Shown piece after piece: positions 11,854-23,480 of a DNA stretch of 64,000 nt (the first letter of the stretch is position 1; each line of letters opens with the position of its first letter). The stretch comes from Sepiola atlantica (Eukaryota > Mollusca > Cephalopoda > Sepiida > Sepiolidae): positions 110,897,145 through 110,961,144 of the forward strand of contig OY744519.1 in NCBI GenBank assembly GCA_963556195.1. The letters are read 5' to 3'. The notes beneath the pieces are model-generated. The model saw nothing but the letters and a program-made list of their open reading frames with translations, was not told the origin of the DNA and ran no database searches. The translations under genes were made by a program, and so were the position numbers.

Positions 11854-13090
11854 ATTGGTCAATATTCTTTTTCTTTTTTAATGAAAGTAAGTTAATTTCT
11901 TCAATGTAAGTAAAATTACACCACTTAAAATTTAAGTCACAGCTTTAGAAGCGAGTTTTCCTAAAACGAAACGTCATATTTAGATATTAAAAATAAATGT
12001 ATAAAATAAAATTTATATGCTGTCGTAATAATTATGCACTCATAAGAAACGTTTCATAGCTGCTTATGAGAAACTCTTTCCTAATCTTTTCAAGACTAGA
12101 AGTTTTCAAATTTGATGTGTTTCAACCACGGCCATTTTTATTCTAACAATTATGTATGGTTTTAGCTTTTTTTCTTCTAATCAACAAGTAATGTTAACAA
12201 GAAATGATTATTGCTAAAAGACCAGTAAACACATTTCTAAATATGTGTCACTTATCAATGTGTATAATATTCCAGACTAATTACTGCATTTAGCCTCATG
12301 AAACTAAAAGGTCCTGGGAAATATCTGCTCTGTAAATGAGTGAAAATGCTGGCTGTCTCATTCACATGCTGCTTGAATCTGGTGTTGACACCCAAAACCA
12401 AGTTATGTGAAATTGCTTCCAAAATGTGTAAAGGAATTTTTAAAAAGAATTATAAGAACCACTAATCCTTATTCGTTTCTGCTTGAAAACATTTCTCATT
12501 TCAAAAGCCTTAGAAGAAATAACAGGAGAGAAACAAAGTTGTTAGCTAAATTTAGAACAGTTAAAATTCCAATGAAAGATTCTCAGAATATTTTTTTAAT
12601 ATATTTTGCTTTACTTCTGGCTGGGTCCCTTTTTTATATTGTAGACTTGCAATAGAAGAAATAAATTAGTAAATGATGGTTATGATAAGCCGGTTATTAG
12701 ACTAGCCAATTATTATCTTTTTCATTTTTTTACATCATAGTGAACCTCTTTTTTGCTTGCATTTAAAAAAGGTATCTTTAGTTTTATATCTAGTTTTGTT
12801 AACTCAAAACTAGCTTTTAATTTTTCAATCTAAACCGGCTACGATTGGTTAATATCGATCACATGTGGTATTTCCTAAAACATCCACATTTATCCATTAT
12901 GTCGATGTTAATTACTTTTAGTAATTATGAAATATTTCCACTTTTGGCGGGCTTTTGGTGAACAGACGTGCTCATGAACTGATCTAACACAGTTGTTTGT
13001 GGTGGAAATCCGTGCACTCAGAAAAAGAATTAATTTCTATATGCATTTTATAAGATACCAGACCAAGTGTAACCCGTTGGGTCAGTATTC
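11850..13090. other. no recognisable feature
   Basis: AT-rich unique-looking sequence. The 82-codon plus-strand frame at 12407-12655 has no motif I recognise and I do not support it as a gene. Confidence 0.5.
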
Positions 13091-13094
13091 ATTA

Positions 13095-13150
<56 letters not shown>

Positions 13151-13209
13151 AAGTTGTTAATCCGTTATGACATCATCCATTTTCAAGTAATTATATATAT
13201 TTCTTTCTT

Positions 13210-13262
<53 letters not shown>
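13095..13262. repeat. (CTAT)n and (AT)n microsatellites
   Basis: (CTAT)n at about 13096-13150 and (AT)n at about 13213-13262. Confidence 0.97.
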
Positions 13263-13266
<4 letters not shown>

Positions 13267-13269
13267 AAA

Positions 13270-13500
13270 ACATTAACACACTGGTTCTCATTAGATTACT
13301 GAAGTTAAGCGATGTTGAGCCTGGCTATTCCCAAATGGGTGACCATTTGGGAATAACAGACGCTGCATATGGGATAAGGGCGAAACCTTCCTGCAAAACA
13401 ATACAGCCCCGAACTTGCCTTTAGTAAGCACTTCAGTATAATCGGCTAATCCACACATGTGTTAACACAATCATGTGGTAAAGCTATCTAGAGAGAGTAT
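13270..13500 (+). mobile_element. 5S rRNA-derived SINE (SINE3 type)
   Basis: The sequence CTGAAGTTAAGCGATGTTGAGCCTGG...CAAATGGGTGACCATTTGGGAATA is recognisably the internal control region and 3' half of 5S rRNA. It is diverged and joined to a non-5S tail, which identifies a 5S-headed SINE rather than a 5S gene. Other copies are at 22012-22308 (+), 22324-22620 (-) and 34775-34910 (-). Confidence 0.85.
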
Positions 13501-13546
13501 GCAATTCACTTTTTCATAGCAATCATTTGCTTTTTATCGGCATCCC

Positions 13547-13551
<5 letters not shown>

Positions 13552-13592
<41 letters not shown>
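13552..13592. repeat. (CT)n microsatellite
   Basis: About 20 CT units, followed by degenerate pyrimidine-rich sequence to about 13670. Confidence 0.95.
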
Positions 13593-13594
<2 letters not shown>

Positions 13595-14141
13595 AACCCT
13601 CTCTCTCTTCTTTCTCTATCTTCCTTTTATTTTCTCTCTTTTCTTTCTTAGTTTTTCTGTCTATCTTATAATAAATTATCATTCGATTTTGTAACCTTAC
13701 TCAGTGTACACGGTGACAAGCAAGCAAGATAACAAGATCCCCTGACTTTTAGTAGTATATAGTCTCTCTCTCTCTCTATATATATATAGTCTAAAGAAGC
13801 TTTGAGTCATTTTAAACAAAGAAAGAAAATGCAGTTTACATTCCAAAGGGATACAAACTAAATCCAACATATCGCAGACTTAGCATTCACATAAGCCGAC
13901 TTACTGCTTGAAAATTTACAAATACAAAAGAGGATTCAAGTATATAACAGTGAAACATAAACAGGGGCTTTAACTTAAATTGTACAATAAGATCATCAGC
14001 TGTTTACAATGTAACTGTTTTGGATACTTAAAAACAGAACAGCTATAAAATTAATGGCTCTCCAGTGGTACTGATCAAATTACCACTTCTCCAATGACAA
14101 AATATAGAAACAATTCAGTTATTATTTCACTAATATATATA

Positions 14142-14505
14142 TAGCCACCGTGTTTGCTATTTAGATGTAAATTTACTTCCATTTCTAGACAATGCATGGT
14201 AGAGCATTGGTATGCGCCTCTGCTACTGAGTCAAACATGACTTTCGTATCGGATTCGAACGTCTGCTACTGAGTAAAACATGGATAACCGCCGTGTTTGC
14301 TATTTAGATGTTAATTTACTTCCATTTCTAGACAATGTGTGGTGGAGCATTGGTACGCGCCTCAGCTACTGAGTCAAACATGATTTTCGTATCGGGTTTG
14401 AATCATGTGACCGGCAGGGATTGTCTCCTCCCATACTGACGATTGCAGGATTGGCATGAAACATGTGTATATGGGTTTATTGTTTAAATAATATTTATTT
14501 ATAAA
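14142..14505 (+). mobile_element. tandem dimer of a tRNA-headed SINE
   Basis: A unit of about 144 bp starting CCACCGTGTTTGCTATTTAG is repeated directly from 14142 and from 14286. Each has an A-box-like GGTRGAGCATTGGTA. The second has a B-box-like TCGGGTTTGAATC. The second copy continues to an AT-rich tail ending in a short (TA)n. A minus-strand copy lies at 43571-43694. Confidence 0.75.
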
Positions 14506-14529
14506 TATTTATTTATAAATAATTATATA

Positions 14530-15200
14530 TATATACCAATTTAGAATTTAATATACCAGAGTTACTTAATAGTGAATAACTTATTCTTAGCATGAACAAA
14601 AACAATTCACCCAGTTAGAAATTAAAAGACAGAAAACTATGTCGACCATTATTTCTCTTTCCTTTAAATGACCTATGTACATATCGATATACCAACAAAA
14701 ATATTAATAATAAATTCTCAAGTGAAGCAGAAAAGCAGACAGTTATTACGCTAAGATGGAAGCTGGTTGGCAATAATAATGTTTCCAATCAATATCTAAA
14801 GAAAAATAATAGCTAGTTTCTAAAAGCCTTTAAGCTGAAACACCTGTGGTAAGACACTTGACGTTATTGGAGGTTATAAATAAAACTTGTAGATAAAGAG
14901 CTAAGGCAATGGACACTTATTGATCAAGCAAGGATGGCACTTGATATTTCCTCTTCAAATGAATGCTTATAAAACAGAATGAATCATTTGTATTGGAATA
15001 ACAAGTACAACTTGAGAAAAACAACAAATGATAAATACGTGGATGACTACGAAAACCATTGTTAGCACAAAGTCACAAGCAAAAGGAGGAGGGTGAATAG
15101 GATTTAATTTCAAATGAAACTACTATACAAAAATATTCCCCATTTTATGCAAATAGCCAAGAGATTGAACAAAGAAATAAAAAAATAAATAAAAAAGTGA
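14530..15200. other. no recognisable feature
   Basis: AT-rich sequence; I see no gene, tRNA-like block or clear repeat. Confidence 0.5.
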
Positions 15201-15659
15201 ATCTATAATATAAATGGGGTGTTTCTGTCTGTCTGTCCAGTGATGCAATTGAAAACGAAGCCCTTTACCAAGATAAAACACAACTTTTCTCAACTAAAAT
15301 TTTACAAACAATCCAATGGTCATATAACTTTTGTATTGTGTTTTCTTTTACAAAGATATTATGCAATCAGCATTTTGGCTGGACATCCATAAAATTGAAA
15401 GCCAGCATCTAAAAATCGACAAATAATTTTTTGAAAGTGGTCTATAATCTGAAAAAGATGGTGCTTAATCAAAAGCAATTGGCGTTGGGGTGAATGTCTG
15501 CTGTTTATTCATTTACATTATCCTATTTGAAAGCATTTTCAATCATTTTGTTTATTTGATTTAACTTTTTTCATGAATGATTTTTTCATTAGACTTATTG
15601 CACACTTAAACGTATTTTATAGTGAATGCAAATTTTAAACTTGTAAATAATAGCGATTT

Positions 15660-16020
15660 TCAAGAGAGTAGAAACGAGATGGTATTTAAGTTTGATTTTT
15701 TAATTTTTTTTTTTACTTTTGTTCCCCCCAAACAAGGCATATTGTCACTAAAGCATAAGGAGCCGCTGTGACAGAGACCAGATTTATAGAGGTGCAACCT
15801 GGGTAGGGAGTTGGGCAGCAGGCTCCACCCTCTACCTCTGGTTATGCACAAATGTGTGTGTGCATATCCAGATATGTGGAACAAAATTTGTGTGGCTAAT
15901 AATTTATTTTTCAATTCAATGAATTTGTTTGTATTACATTTGAATTTCTGCAAAATTGTACAGACCGGGGAAACAGGGAGCAGGAAGGAAATTCGCTCTG
16001 AGGAAAGAAGCTGTCAGATT
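15660..16020 (-). pseudogene. LINE C-terminal fragment, disrupted
   Basis: Minus-strand frames read FLPAPCFPGLYN, then QKFKCNTNKFI, then LPNSLPRLHLYKSG and a CLGGTKVKK end. The minus-strand fragment at 61990-62240 reads SIPALYFPDCTN, MKQFKSNANK and then a comparable tail, so both come from one LINE family. This copy has an extra insert of about 100 bp (about 15820-15930) that is partly repeated at 16214-16330. Confidence 0.6.
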
Positions 16021-16213
16021 AGAAAATCTGTGGAAGTACTTGTAAAAGAGGCACACTGATACAACACTGTAGCAATGTTACGGAGGCTGACGCTTACAAG
16101 TGCAGTTATCTCCCCCTTTTTGTTTGAAATATTGTTACTGTTAAAAGTGACTGCATAAAAATGTTCTCGACAAATTTTAAGTAAAATGGACAACAAATAA
16201 AACACTGTTGTTG

Positions 16214-16330
16214 AAACTATTTATGCCGGCCCCGGCAGGCTCCACCCTGGTTATGCACAAATGTGTGTGTGTGTCCAGGTATATGGAACAAAATTGGTCT
16301 TAATAATAATTTACTCTTCAATTCAAGGAA
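16214..16330. repeat. second copy of the 15820-15930 segment
   Basis: Shares GCAGGCTCCACCCT, TGGTTATGCACAAATGTGTG and ATGGAACAAAATT with 15820-15930. This is a direct duplication within 400 bp. Confidence 0.75.
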
Positions 16331-16910
16331 TTTGTTTACCTCATTTAAGTATTATTCAGTCATTATCAATCCAAATCAGAATCAATTCTCTGAAATAAAC
16401 TACAGATGTTGTCTAAAGAAAAATGTCACAGATCAATGAAAAAAAAAACAGTGTGACAATGGCCACTGATTACTGAGATTTCTGCCCCACATTTGCCAGA
16501 GACAATAATGATAAAAGCAAAAGAGAATCAGTTAAGGTCAAGCAAAAGGTTAGAGTATCTTTGTGTCCACTGCTAAAGCTTAACACTTAGGGGACAAGAT
16601 AAAGTGCTTTGGACATTTTGTGTAAAACTGTAGTTGAATGATTTGAAAAGCATCTCATGATAAACACTTTCTGTCTGGTTTAGCAAAAGAGAAAAAAATT
16701 GATTTATTATCTTTGTCTCCGATTTTCTTTTCTGTAGACAAAAGTCATTTAGTAAAATTACAATGTTATAATTATCAGATTAATAGGGAAAGGCCGGAAA
16801 ATTATGATAAATACATAAGATTTACTGTGGAAATTCACATCTTTGCTTGTGTATGTCTGCCGAGGCAAAACTTGGTTTTATCTCAGTTACAAAATATCAT
16901 AGAGAAAAAG

Positions 16911-17120
16911 TAAGACTATTATTTGGATTATTCGGACTACTGTTCTCATCTTGGATGTTATTCTCACAACGTTTCGGCTGATGTAACTGCCGACCTTTTT
17001 CAGGTGCGTCTTGTCGAACTCAGGAATCTTTATTGTCGAACTCGGTAATCTGTACCAAAATTTCAAACAGAACTCTTTGTTTAATCTGCGGGAACTAGCT
17101 TGCTCTCGTTTCCAAAAAAA
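16911..17120 (-). mobile_element. OR-type SINE, 5'-truncated
   Basis: Minus-strand copy with GGATTATTCGGACTACTG, CACAACGTTTCGGCTG and TTTTTCAGGTGCGTCTTG. It ends near AGCTTGCTCTCGTTTCC, before the head. The 108-codon frame across it is not a gene. Confidence 0.85.
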
Positions 17121-19380
17121 CATAGTAAATCTATTATGAACTATTCCACTAAAATCAATTATTGAATCATCCAAAACATATATTTTTCTAATGACATAAT
17201 AATGTCTTGTCATTTAAATTATTTTAAAAAATTTTAAAAAGCCAAAAGCCATATGGCTTGTTTTCTTTTTTTAAAAAATTCTTTAAAATAAATTATTCAT
17301 ATATTTTCTGATTCAGTTTAGCATAAAAACATTTTAATACACAAATTATTTCTAAAATATCTACAGAATTTAAAATTCGATATTTCTGATATTACCATAA
17401 AGCTTTCCATTTTGTTTTAATTCGAATAATTTACAACACCCCCAAGGTAAATAATTTTTTTTTTAAATAAATCATATTCTACAATAGTGTTTGTAAATAA
17501 AATAAATTTCTTTAAGAAATTCGGTGTTTCTTTACTTTCCCGACGACATGAAAATATTTAAAGAAATGAATAAACTTTATTATGTGCTGAAAATAAGATT
17601 TTACAAAAAAATACACAAATTCATCCAGTATTTAAATTATAAGAAAAAGAAAAAAAAAACGATCTTACGTATCAGTAGACATACTAAGTATGTATACTTA
17701 CTTATTAGGCAAAAAAATTTTGTTTTCGGGAAAACTCAAAATGGCAAAATCGTTTTTAATGTTTAATTTAATAAATACTGAATGAATTTGCGTAATTTTC
17801 GGTGTAGAGTCTTCTTTTCAGCTAACACGTAAGTACATAACAAAGTATATATATATCTCTTTAGTTATTTCATTTTTAAGAGAGGCGTGAAATTAAAGAA
17901 GCACCAGAAATTCACTTTGTGTTTTCTTCAATATTTTTCATAAACAGATATTTTAAAAGCCAGAGTTTTAGTTTAATAACAACATTCATAATGTTTTACA
18001 ATATTGAATAAATATGTAATAATATTCGAGGCAAAAAATATTAGATTAGAAAACAGCGGCAGACAATCAACTGGAAGTAATATAGAATTAGAAGTTTTTA
18101 TCGAAAGCAATAACGAGCAGTATTTTTATTTAATAATGCAAAATTTTATAAAACGAATAGTCAACAGTGATTTTTAAAACTTTATAAAACGAAAAGTTAT
18201 CATTTGTGCTCCTGCAGTGATTTTTTTTTTGGTATAATTTAAAACTTTATAAAAACGAAGAGTTTGTCTGATTTTTTTTTATCAAACAAACAGTCAGCGT
18301 TGATTTGAAGTCTGAATTACTTCCGGTTGATTAGGTTAGGAGTAAATGTAACTCTTCAAAATTGATTTCTGATTCACAGCTAAATTAAAGAAGTGCCAAA
18401 AAAAGAACATAATTTAGACTTCATTGCCGGGATTACTCTCCTATATAAATTTAATGTAGAATTTTAAAATTTAAATTAGATCTTTCAAAAACTGGTGTCA
18501 TAGTTATTAATTGCACCCCCCCCCCAAACAAAAAAACCCAAAACAGTTGTATGTTCTGATATCAAATGTTACACTCTATACTTAATTGAAGTACCACCTA
18601 CATTATTTACCTTACTGCGTATTACAAAATCCTCAGTACTGTCTAAATTTTCGGTATATACAATAAATTAATCAAGTTATTACTTATGTTCAACATATTT
18701 AATACCAGGCCAAGTAAATTCGCTATTATATACGTATATAAATAAATCCAACTAAATAAGCAGAAGTTTATTATCCAAATATTTATTTGTAAAAATAAAT
18801 ACAAATTGTGGCAGAAAGCCAAAAATGCTGTACGAGGACGTGTGGTATTCACTACTCTTAATCTAACTTAACTAACATCTTTCTCTCACTCTATCGTACT
18901 TGTATAAATAAACAGTCACCAAAACATTTCATACATACATACATACCAGCCAGCAAAACAACTTAATTACTCCAGGTTAACTTAAATTAAAAACCCATAT
19001 GGGTGAAGGTGGGGGGTTAATGATATTTTATTTACAAAATAAAAGATAACCCCAAATGATAAAGATATACATGAATATAAACTTTATGCAAATTATCCAT
19101 GTTTATTATCCATGTCTCATCAAACCCGGTCAATAAACTTCTTATTTATTTGAATTTATATTAGCTCTGCATTTCCTTTTATATTTGTATATACTGAACA
19201 CTTTTTAATACATTAATTAAATGATTAAGTAGCTAAGTTTATTTTTAATTTTCTTTTTCTACCAACCCATTTTTCCGGTCGCCATCTTGAAATTTAATAA
19301 AACTGCAATATTATTTACCTTGTTATTTAAACATATTTTCATATGTGTAACAATCTTTATCCCAACTTCTCTCAAACTGC
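17120..19380. other. no gene recognised; AT-rich
   Basis: Very AT-rich. A small block TTTATAAAACGAA.AGT is repeated about three times near 18145-18265, and a short palindrome (AAAGCCATATGGCTT region) lies near 17250. The minus-strand 69-codon frame at 18643-18852 has no recognisable motif. Confidence 0.5.
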
Positions 19381-19385
19381 ATATG

Positions 19386-19387
<2 letters not shown>

Positions 19388-19427
<40 letters not shown>
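19388..19427. repeat. (GA)n microsatellite
   Basis: About 19 GA units. Confidence 0.97.
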
Positions 19428-19428
<1 letters not shown>

Positions 19429-19529
19429 TTTTAAAAGGCAGATTTTACACATACTATGTTAACTATTATCTTTTTATTTACAACACCCGGGTAACGCCGG
19501 GTAGCCCTGTTAGTATATAATAAAATAAT

Positions 19530-20980
19530 AACAAAATATAGTGAATGACTACACAAATACAATAATATGTATATATGTGTATATGAATATGTTGTACATA
19601 AACTCAGAATTGAAAGCCAAAGGATAACGCGACAATACAAAGAACAACCCAAAAGGGAAAGGAAGGCAATTTCATTAGATCTTCATCTTCGGAAAAACGT
19701 TTAAGGTGAGTTACAAACAATGGCAAGTCAAGGTATCATTGTTTGCCATAAGAACACAGGAAGTGAGGCACCTAAGAAAAGGCTTCTTCTTTGCAAGTAA
19801 TTTGTCACAACAAATTGCAACTGAAACACCATCTGTCTGCTTACTGTCCTCTCCCGATACAGAAACCATGCAGAGAATATTTTTGTGTCAAAGAAAAATC
19901 ACAACTACAGTAATACCAGCGTATTTACAGTCGTGTGTGAAGATTGTTTTTCATCTGCGAAACGGAGGGCATGGCCGAGGGGAGACATGATGCAACACCA
20001 GGAATGCACAGATGTAATTCTAGATATCATTGTTTGCCACCCCCACCCCACCTCCACTCACTGCAGGATCAGTTCGCAAGAACAAAAGCTATCAATAATG
20101 AAAAGCAAACAAATAGGATATTTATTAATATCAAGCTTGTAATCCACTTGTTGGTAAGAAAATACTATTTATCTTGATTCTTTTGTTTTTAAGCAAACGA
20201 ACAGAGTTGCTTTCCGCAGAAGCAATGTAGTTCACATTAGGCTAAATAACCGTCTGAGCATAACTTTTTGTAATTTGTCTGCTGAGGATGAAGAGAACAA
20301 ATAAGATCAGGGATTTCAGTTTGCTTCTTGCAGGAACTCTCTGATGGAGATTCAAACACTTAAACAGCCTTGGGAGACAGTGGAATGCATTCTTAATCAG
20401 TCTGTTTTAGCAATTTGCCGTTCTGTTCTTTTCTTCTTTCTTTCTTTTTCCAACTCAACGCATTCGTTTTTGTGATATTCAATATAAGTATTCTTGAAAG
20501 AAGAGGCAATGGCATGCCTGAATGAAGGACCTGCTTTTGCGAAAGGAAGTCGGGATAAAACAGAAAAGAAGAAGGTAAAATATGTCAGGAAGAAGAAAAA
20601 TGACTGCTTATATGTAAACTGAAAAAACAGAAGATATAAATTGTTGAAAAAAGGTAAGAGGAAGTGAAAAGTTAAAAAAAAAAGAAGGTTTTCATAGATT
20701 GGTCCATTGTTTGGCATCGGTCCAAAACAAACGTTCAGTCCTGGATTAATTACTGGAATGTAAAGTGAGAAGACAAACTGATGCACTACTTCAAAACAAT
20801 ACGAAGGAATTCTTTTCAGAAATAGGTAAACATAAATGTAAAAAACGGTTATATTCTTGATGCGTTCTATGTTTTATGATCCATCTTTCATAGTTCAGAG
20901 GTGCAAATGTTCTCTTCATCCTTTTCTCAGATGACGATTTTAACTTAAAATATCTTTTTTTGTTGCCTAGACAGAGTTCA
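19530..20980. other. no gene recognised
   Basis: Mixed sequence with overlapping short frames on both strands (19706-20177). None has recognisable domains or clear splice-flanked exons. The minus-strand 129-codon frame at 20397-20786 is low-complexity (Phe/Leu-rich from purine-rich DNA). Confidence 0.45.
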
Positions 20981-20984
20981 AAAT

Positions 20985-21485
20985 TGACTCCAAAATCTAG
21001 TGGGAATGATATCTTCTGGTCTTTACAGACCCTTTCTCACAGAAGAGACGTTTCCAGTCTCTCTCTACTCCATCGTTATTGCCATGGAATGTGTTCGACT
21101 GAGCCCAAATCTTTGATTCCTCCTTGTAAGACATTCACAGCAAGAACTCGTCTTTCTACCAGAACGACAAAACTCTTTCTTCCTCTGTGTGCTTATCATC
21201 AGGCAGAATTTCAACAAGTAGAGCTTCTTTGAAAGCATTTTTCGTCTGCGGAACACATTGCCACGGGACTACTTCCCTGCAGATTACAACATTGTCGTTT
21301 TCAAATCCAATGTCAACAGATTCTTGTCATAGACTGCCCCCACAAGTATTCGAACATGGTTCGTTCCATCAATCATTCTCAATCCTCTTATAATATTCTT
21401 CATCTCTCAACTGATAATCATTCCAACTCATTAACCCTTATCCTCGAGTGACTTTTGGCCTTGATAAGTGGTGATTCATTAGTAA
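20985..21485 (+). pseudogene. LINE reverse transcriptase C-terminus and 3' tail
   Basis: Same family as 4753-5272. Frames give LSHRRDVSSLSLLHRYCHG, then, after a frame change, a block with RLRNTLPRDYFPADYN and VVFKSNVNRFL. The 3' end is CTTGATAAGTGGTGATTC followed by AAATAAATAA. Broken by indels and lacking the catalytic RT domain. Confidence 0.85.
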
Positions 21486-22011
21486 ATAAATAATAATCAC
21501 CAATTTGTTAATATTATTTTTTAAATATTAGTTTATACCTCCTCCTCATGGTGACCCATTTAGTAAAAAAAAAAACTAGTCGAGCTCCATTCTCTTAACT
21601 TTCTTAAGATTTTCTTATCACTTGACAATCCCCACAACGCCCCTTCCCTCGTCTAAGTGCCTCTATTTATGAAAACCTTACATTACATCTATCTCATTCC
21701 AAATTCTTGCAGCAACTAAAATCCAACTTTAAATCTTTCTTATGTCAAATGATTAAGTTAAACAATCAACTATCTATTTATCATAAACTTTAGTTGACTC
21801 TGTGATCCCTCCCTGTATAACTCAGTTTCAGTCTCACCTGAGGACTTGTATCTACACTTAACTTGAAAAGCATATTACTGCCAAGCATATTGCTGCCAAG
21901 TAATACTGTTGTAAATAAAAGTGAGAGTACTACTTATACCCTACTGGTAAAAATAGCGACATGTATTCATTTAATAATATAAAATGATTTGTTTAAAATC
22001 AGTATTGTGTT

Positions 22012-22308
22012 ATACGGCATAATCACATAGATACACCAGTTCTTATTAGATAACCGAAGTTAAGTAACGTTGACCCTGTTCAGTACTAGATGAGTGACCA
22101 TTTGGGAATACACTATATGTAGGACGACGGTAACACACGTCCCTGCAAAAACTAACATCGTCAAAATCATCTCCCTTGACCAGGATATCCATGCGACTGG
22201 GGACTGATTGTGAATTTAATATTCCCTAGAAACTTTCCCCTTTGGAAGAAGTCAGCTGAACATATCCAGGTTGAATGCCACACTAGGCAAGGCAATATTG
22301 TGTTTCGG
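22012..22308 (+). mobile_element. 5S rRNA-derived SINE
   Basis: 5S-like block CCGAAGTTAAGTAACGTTGA...GAGTGACCATTTGGGAATA near 22055-22115, then a non-5S tail of about 190 bp. The left boundary TACGGCATAATCAC is mirrored by GTGATTATGCCGTA at 22609-22622 in the neighbouring inverted copy. Confidence 0.85.
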
Positions 22309-22323
22309 TATTAAATAATCCAA

Positions 22324-22620
22324 CCTGTACCTACCCTGTACCTGATACGGCATTCACCCTAGGCGGTTGAATCGGCTTCCTCCAAAGGAGGGAGTTTTAT
22401 GGGAGTATCAAATTCACAAGTGGTCCTCAGTTACATGTATATCCCGGTTAGGGAAGATAGATGACGTTAAGTTTATGCAGTCTTTTGCAAGGAGTGTTGA
22501 CATCCTCCTACATACAACGCTTGGTATTCCCAAATGGTCACCCATCTGGTACTGACCAGGCTCAACGTTGCTTAACTTCGATGCTCTACCGAGAACCAGT
22601 GTGTCAACGTGATTATGCCG
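22324..22620 (-). mobile_element. 5S rRNA-derived SINE, inverted neighbour
   Basis: Minus-strand copy of the preceding element; the 5S part is at about 22515-22610. It is flanked by TATTAAATAATCCAA (22309-22323) and TATTAAATAATTCAA (22621-22635), a 14/15 match that looks like a target-site duplication. Overlapping frames on both strands are not genes. Confidence 0.85.
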
Positions 22621-22920
22621 TATTAAATAATTCAAGGGCAAGGTTGATTCTCTGTTTAATAAACAAACCAATTTAAAGTACATCCATAAACAATGCACTT
22701 TGTCTGGATCTAACAATTATTACTTTTCACAGTGGAAATGACTTCAGGATCATGGCAACAATAAATATGTCATCTAGTTATATCGATTGAGCTAAAAATG
22801 CCTAGTACATGACGAGAATGGAAAGAATCGGTCAGTTGAGGGTGTGAGGAAGAGTGTCATATGTTCATTTCTTTCTTTAGAGTTAAAGTACCAAACATCT
22901 TAATACAAAGTGATTTCTGT

Positions 22921-23480
22921 TTCAGAAGTTTTGAGATGAAGATTAATAATTTGTATTATTTGAATTCTTCGGACTACTCTTCTCATCGTTGGTGTTAGTT
23001 TGACAATGCTTCAACCGCTGTAACTTCCAACCTTCTTGAGGTGTATATTGTTGAACTCGAAAATCTGTACAGAATTTCGAACTGAACCCTTGTTTTTTTT
23101 CCGTCAACCATGACTGGATAGAAGTCTTAAGTAATTCTTAATTATATTCTTAGCATCACATGCAGTGAGGATTGAATCTTCAACGTCAAGAAGACTATCA
23201 CTGAGAACTGATTATTACTTAGCACTTTATCCGTTGCACCACGGGTCCATTAAGATTTACTTAAGACTTCTACCCGGTCATGGTTGACGAAACGAGGACA
23301 ATCTACCTTCATGGATTAAATAAAAGGTTCAGTTCGAAATTCCATACGGATTTCCGAGTTCGACACAAAGATTCCTGAGTTCAACAAAACGCACCTGAAG
23401 AAGGTTGGGGGTTCTATCGACCGAAACGTTGTGAGAATAACATCCAAGATGAAAATATTAGTCTGAATAATCCAAATAAC
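22921..23480. mobile_element. foldback dimer of OR-type SINE
   Basis: A minus-strand SINE including its tRNA-like head (22921 to about 23252; the B box reads GGATTGAATCTTC on the plus strand) abuts a plus-strand copy without head (about 23253-23480, with CACCTGAAGAAGGTTGG and CGAAACGTTGTGAGAATAAC). The junction differs from the dimers at 5.3 and 38.3 kb. Confidence 0.85.

Larger units (their letters stand above)
15202..19513 (+). mobile_element. possible Helitron-like element (ends only)
   Basis: The left end, A|TCTATAATATAAATGG followed by GTGTTTCTGTCTGTCTGTCC, looks like a Helitron 5' terminus. The right end has a GC hairpin ACCCGG(19485-19490)/CCGGGT(19497-19502), then GCCCTGTTAG|T. This is one base from the Helitron CTRR|T ending (TTAG for CTAG). 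No Rep/helicase coding is seen, so it would be non-autonomous, with later LINE and SINE insertions inside. The two ends may belong to different elements. Confidence 0.3.

Noticed and set aside
13270..13370. Functional 5S rRNA gene
   Set aside because: Diverged, missing the true 5' part, and joined to a SINE tail shared by other copies.
20397..20786. 129-codon minus-strand frame
   Set aside because: Phe/Leu/Lys-rich low-complexity from purine-rich DNA; no domain.
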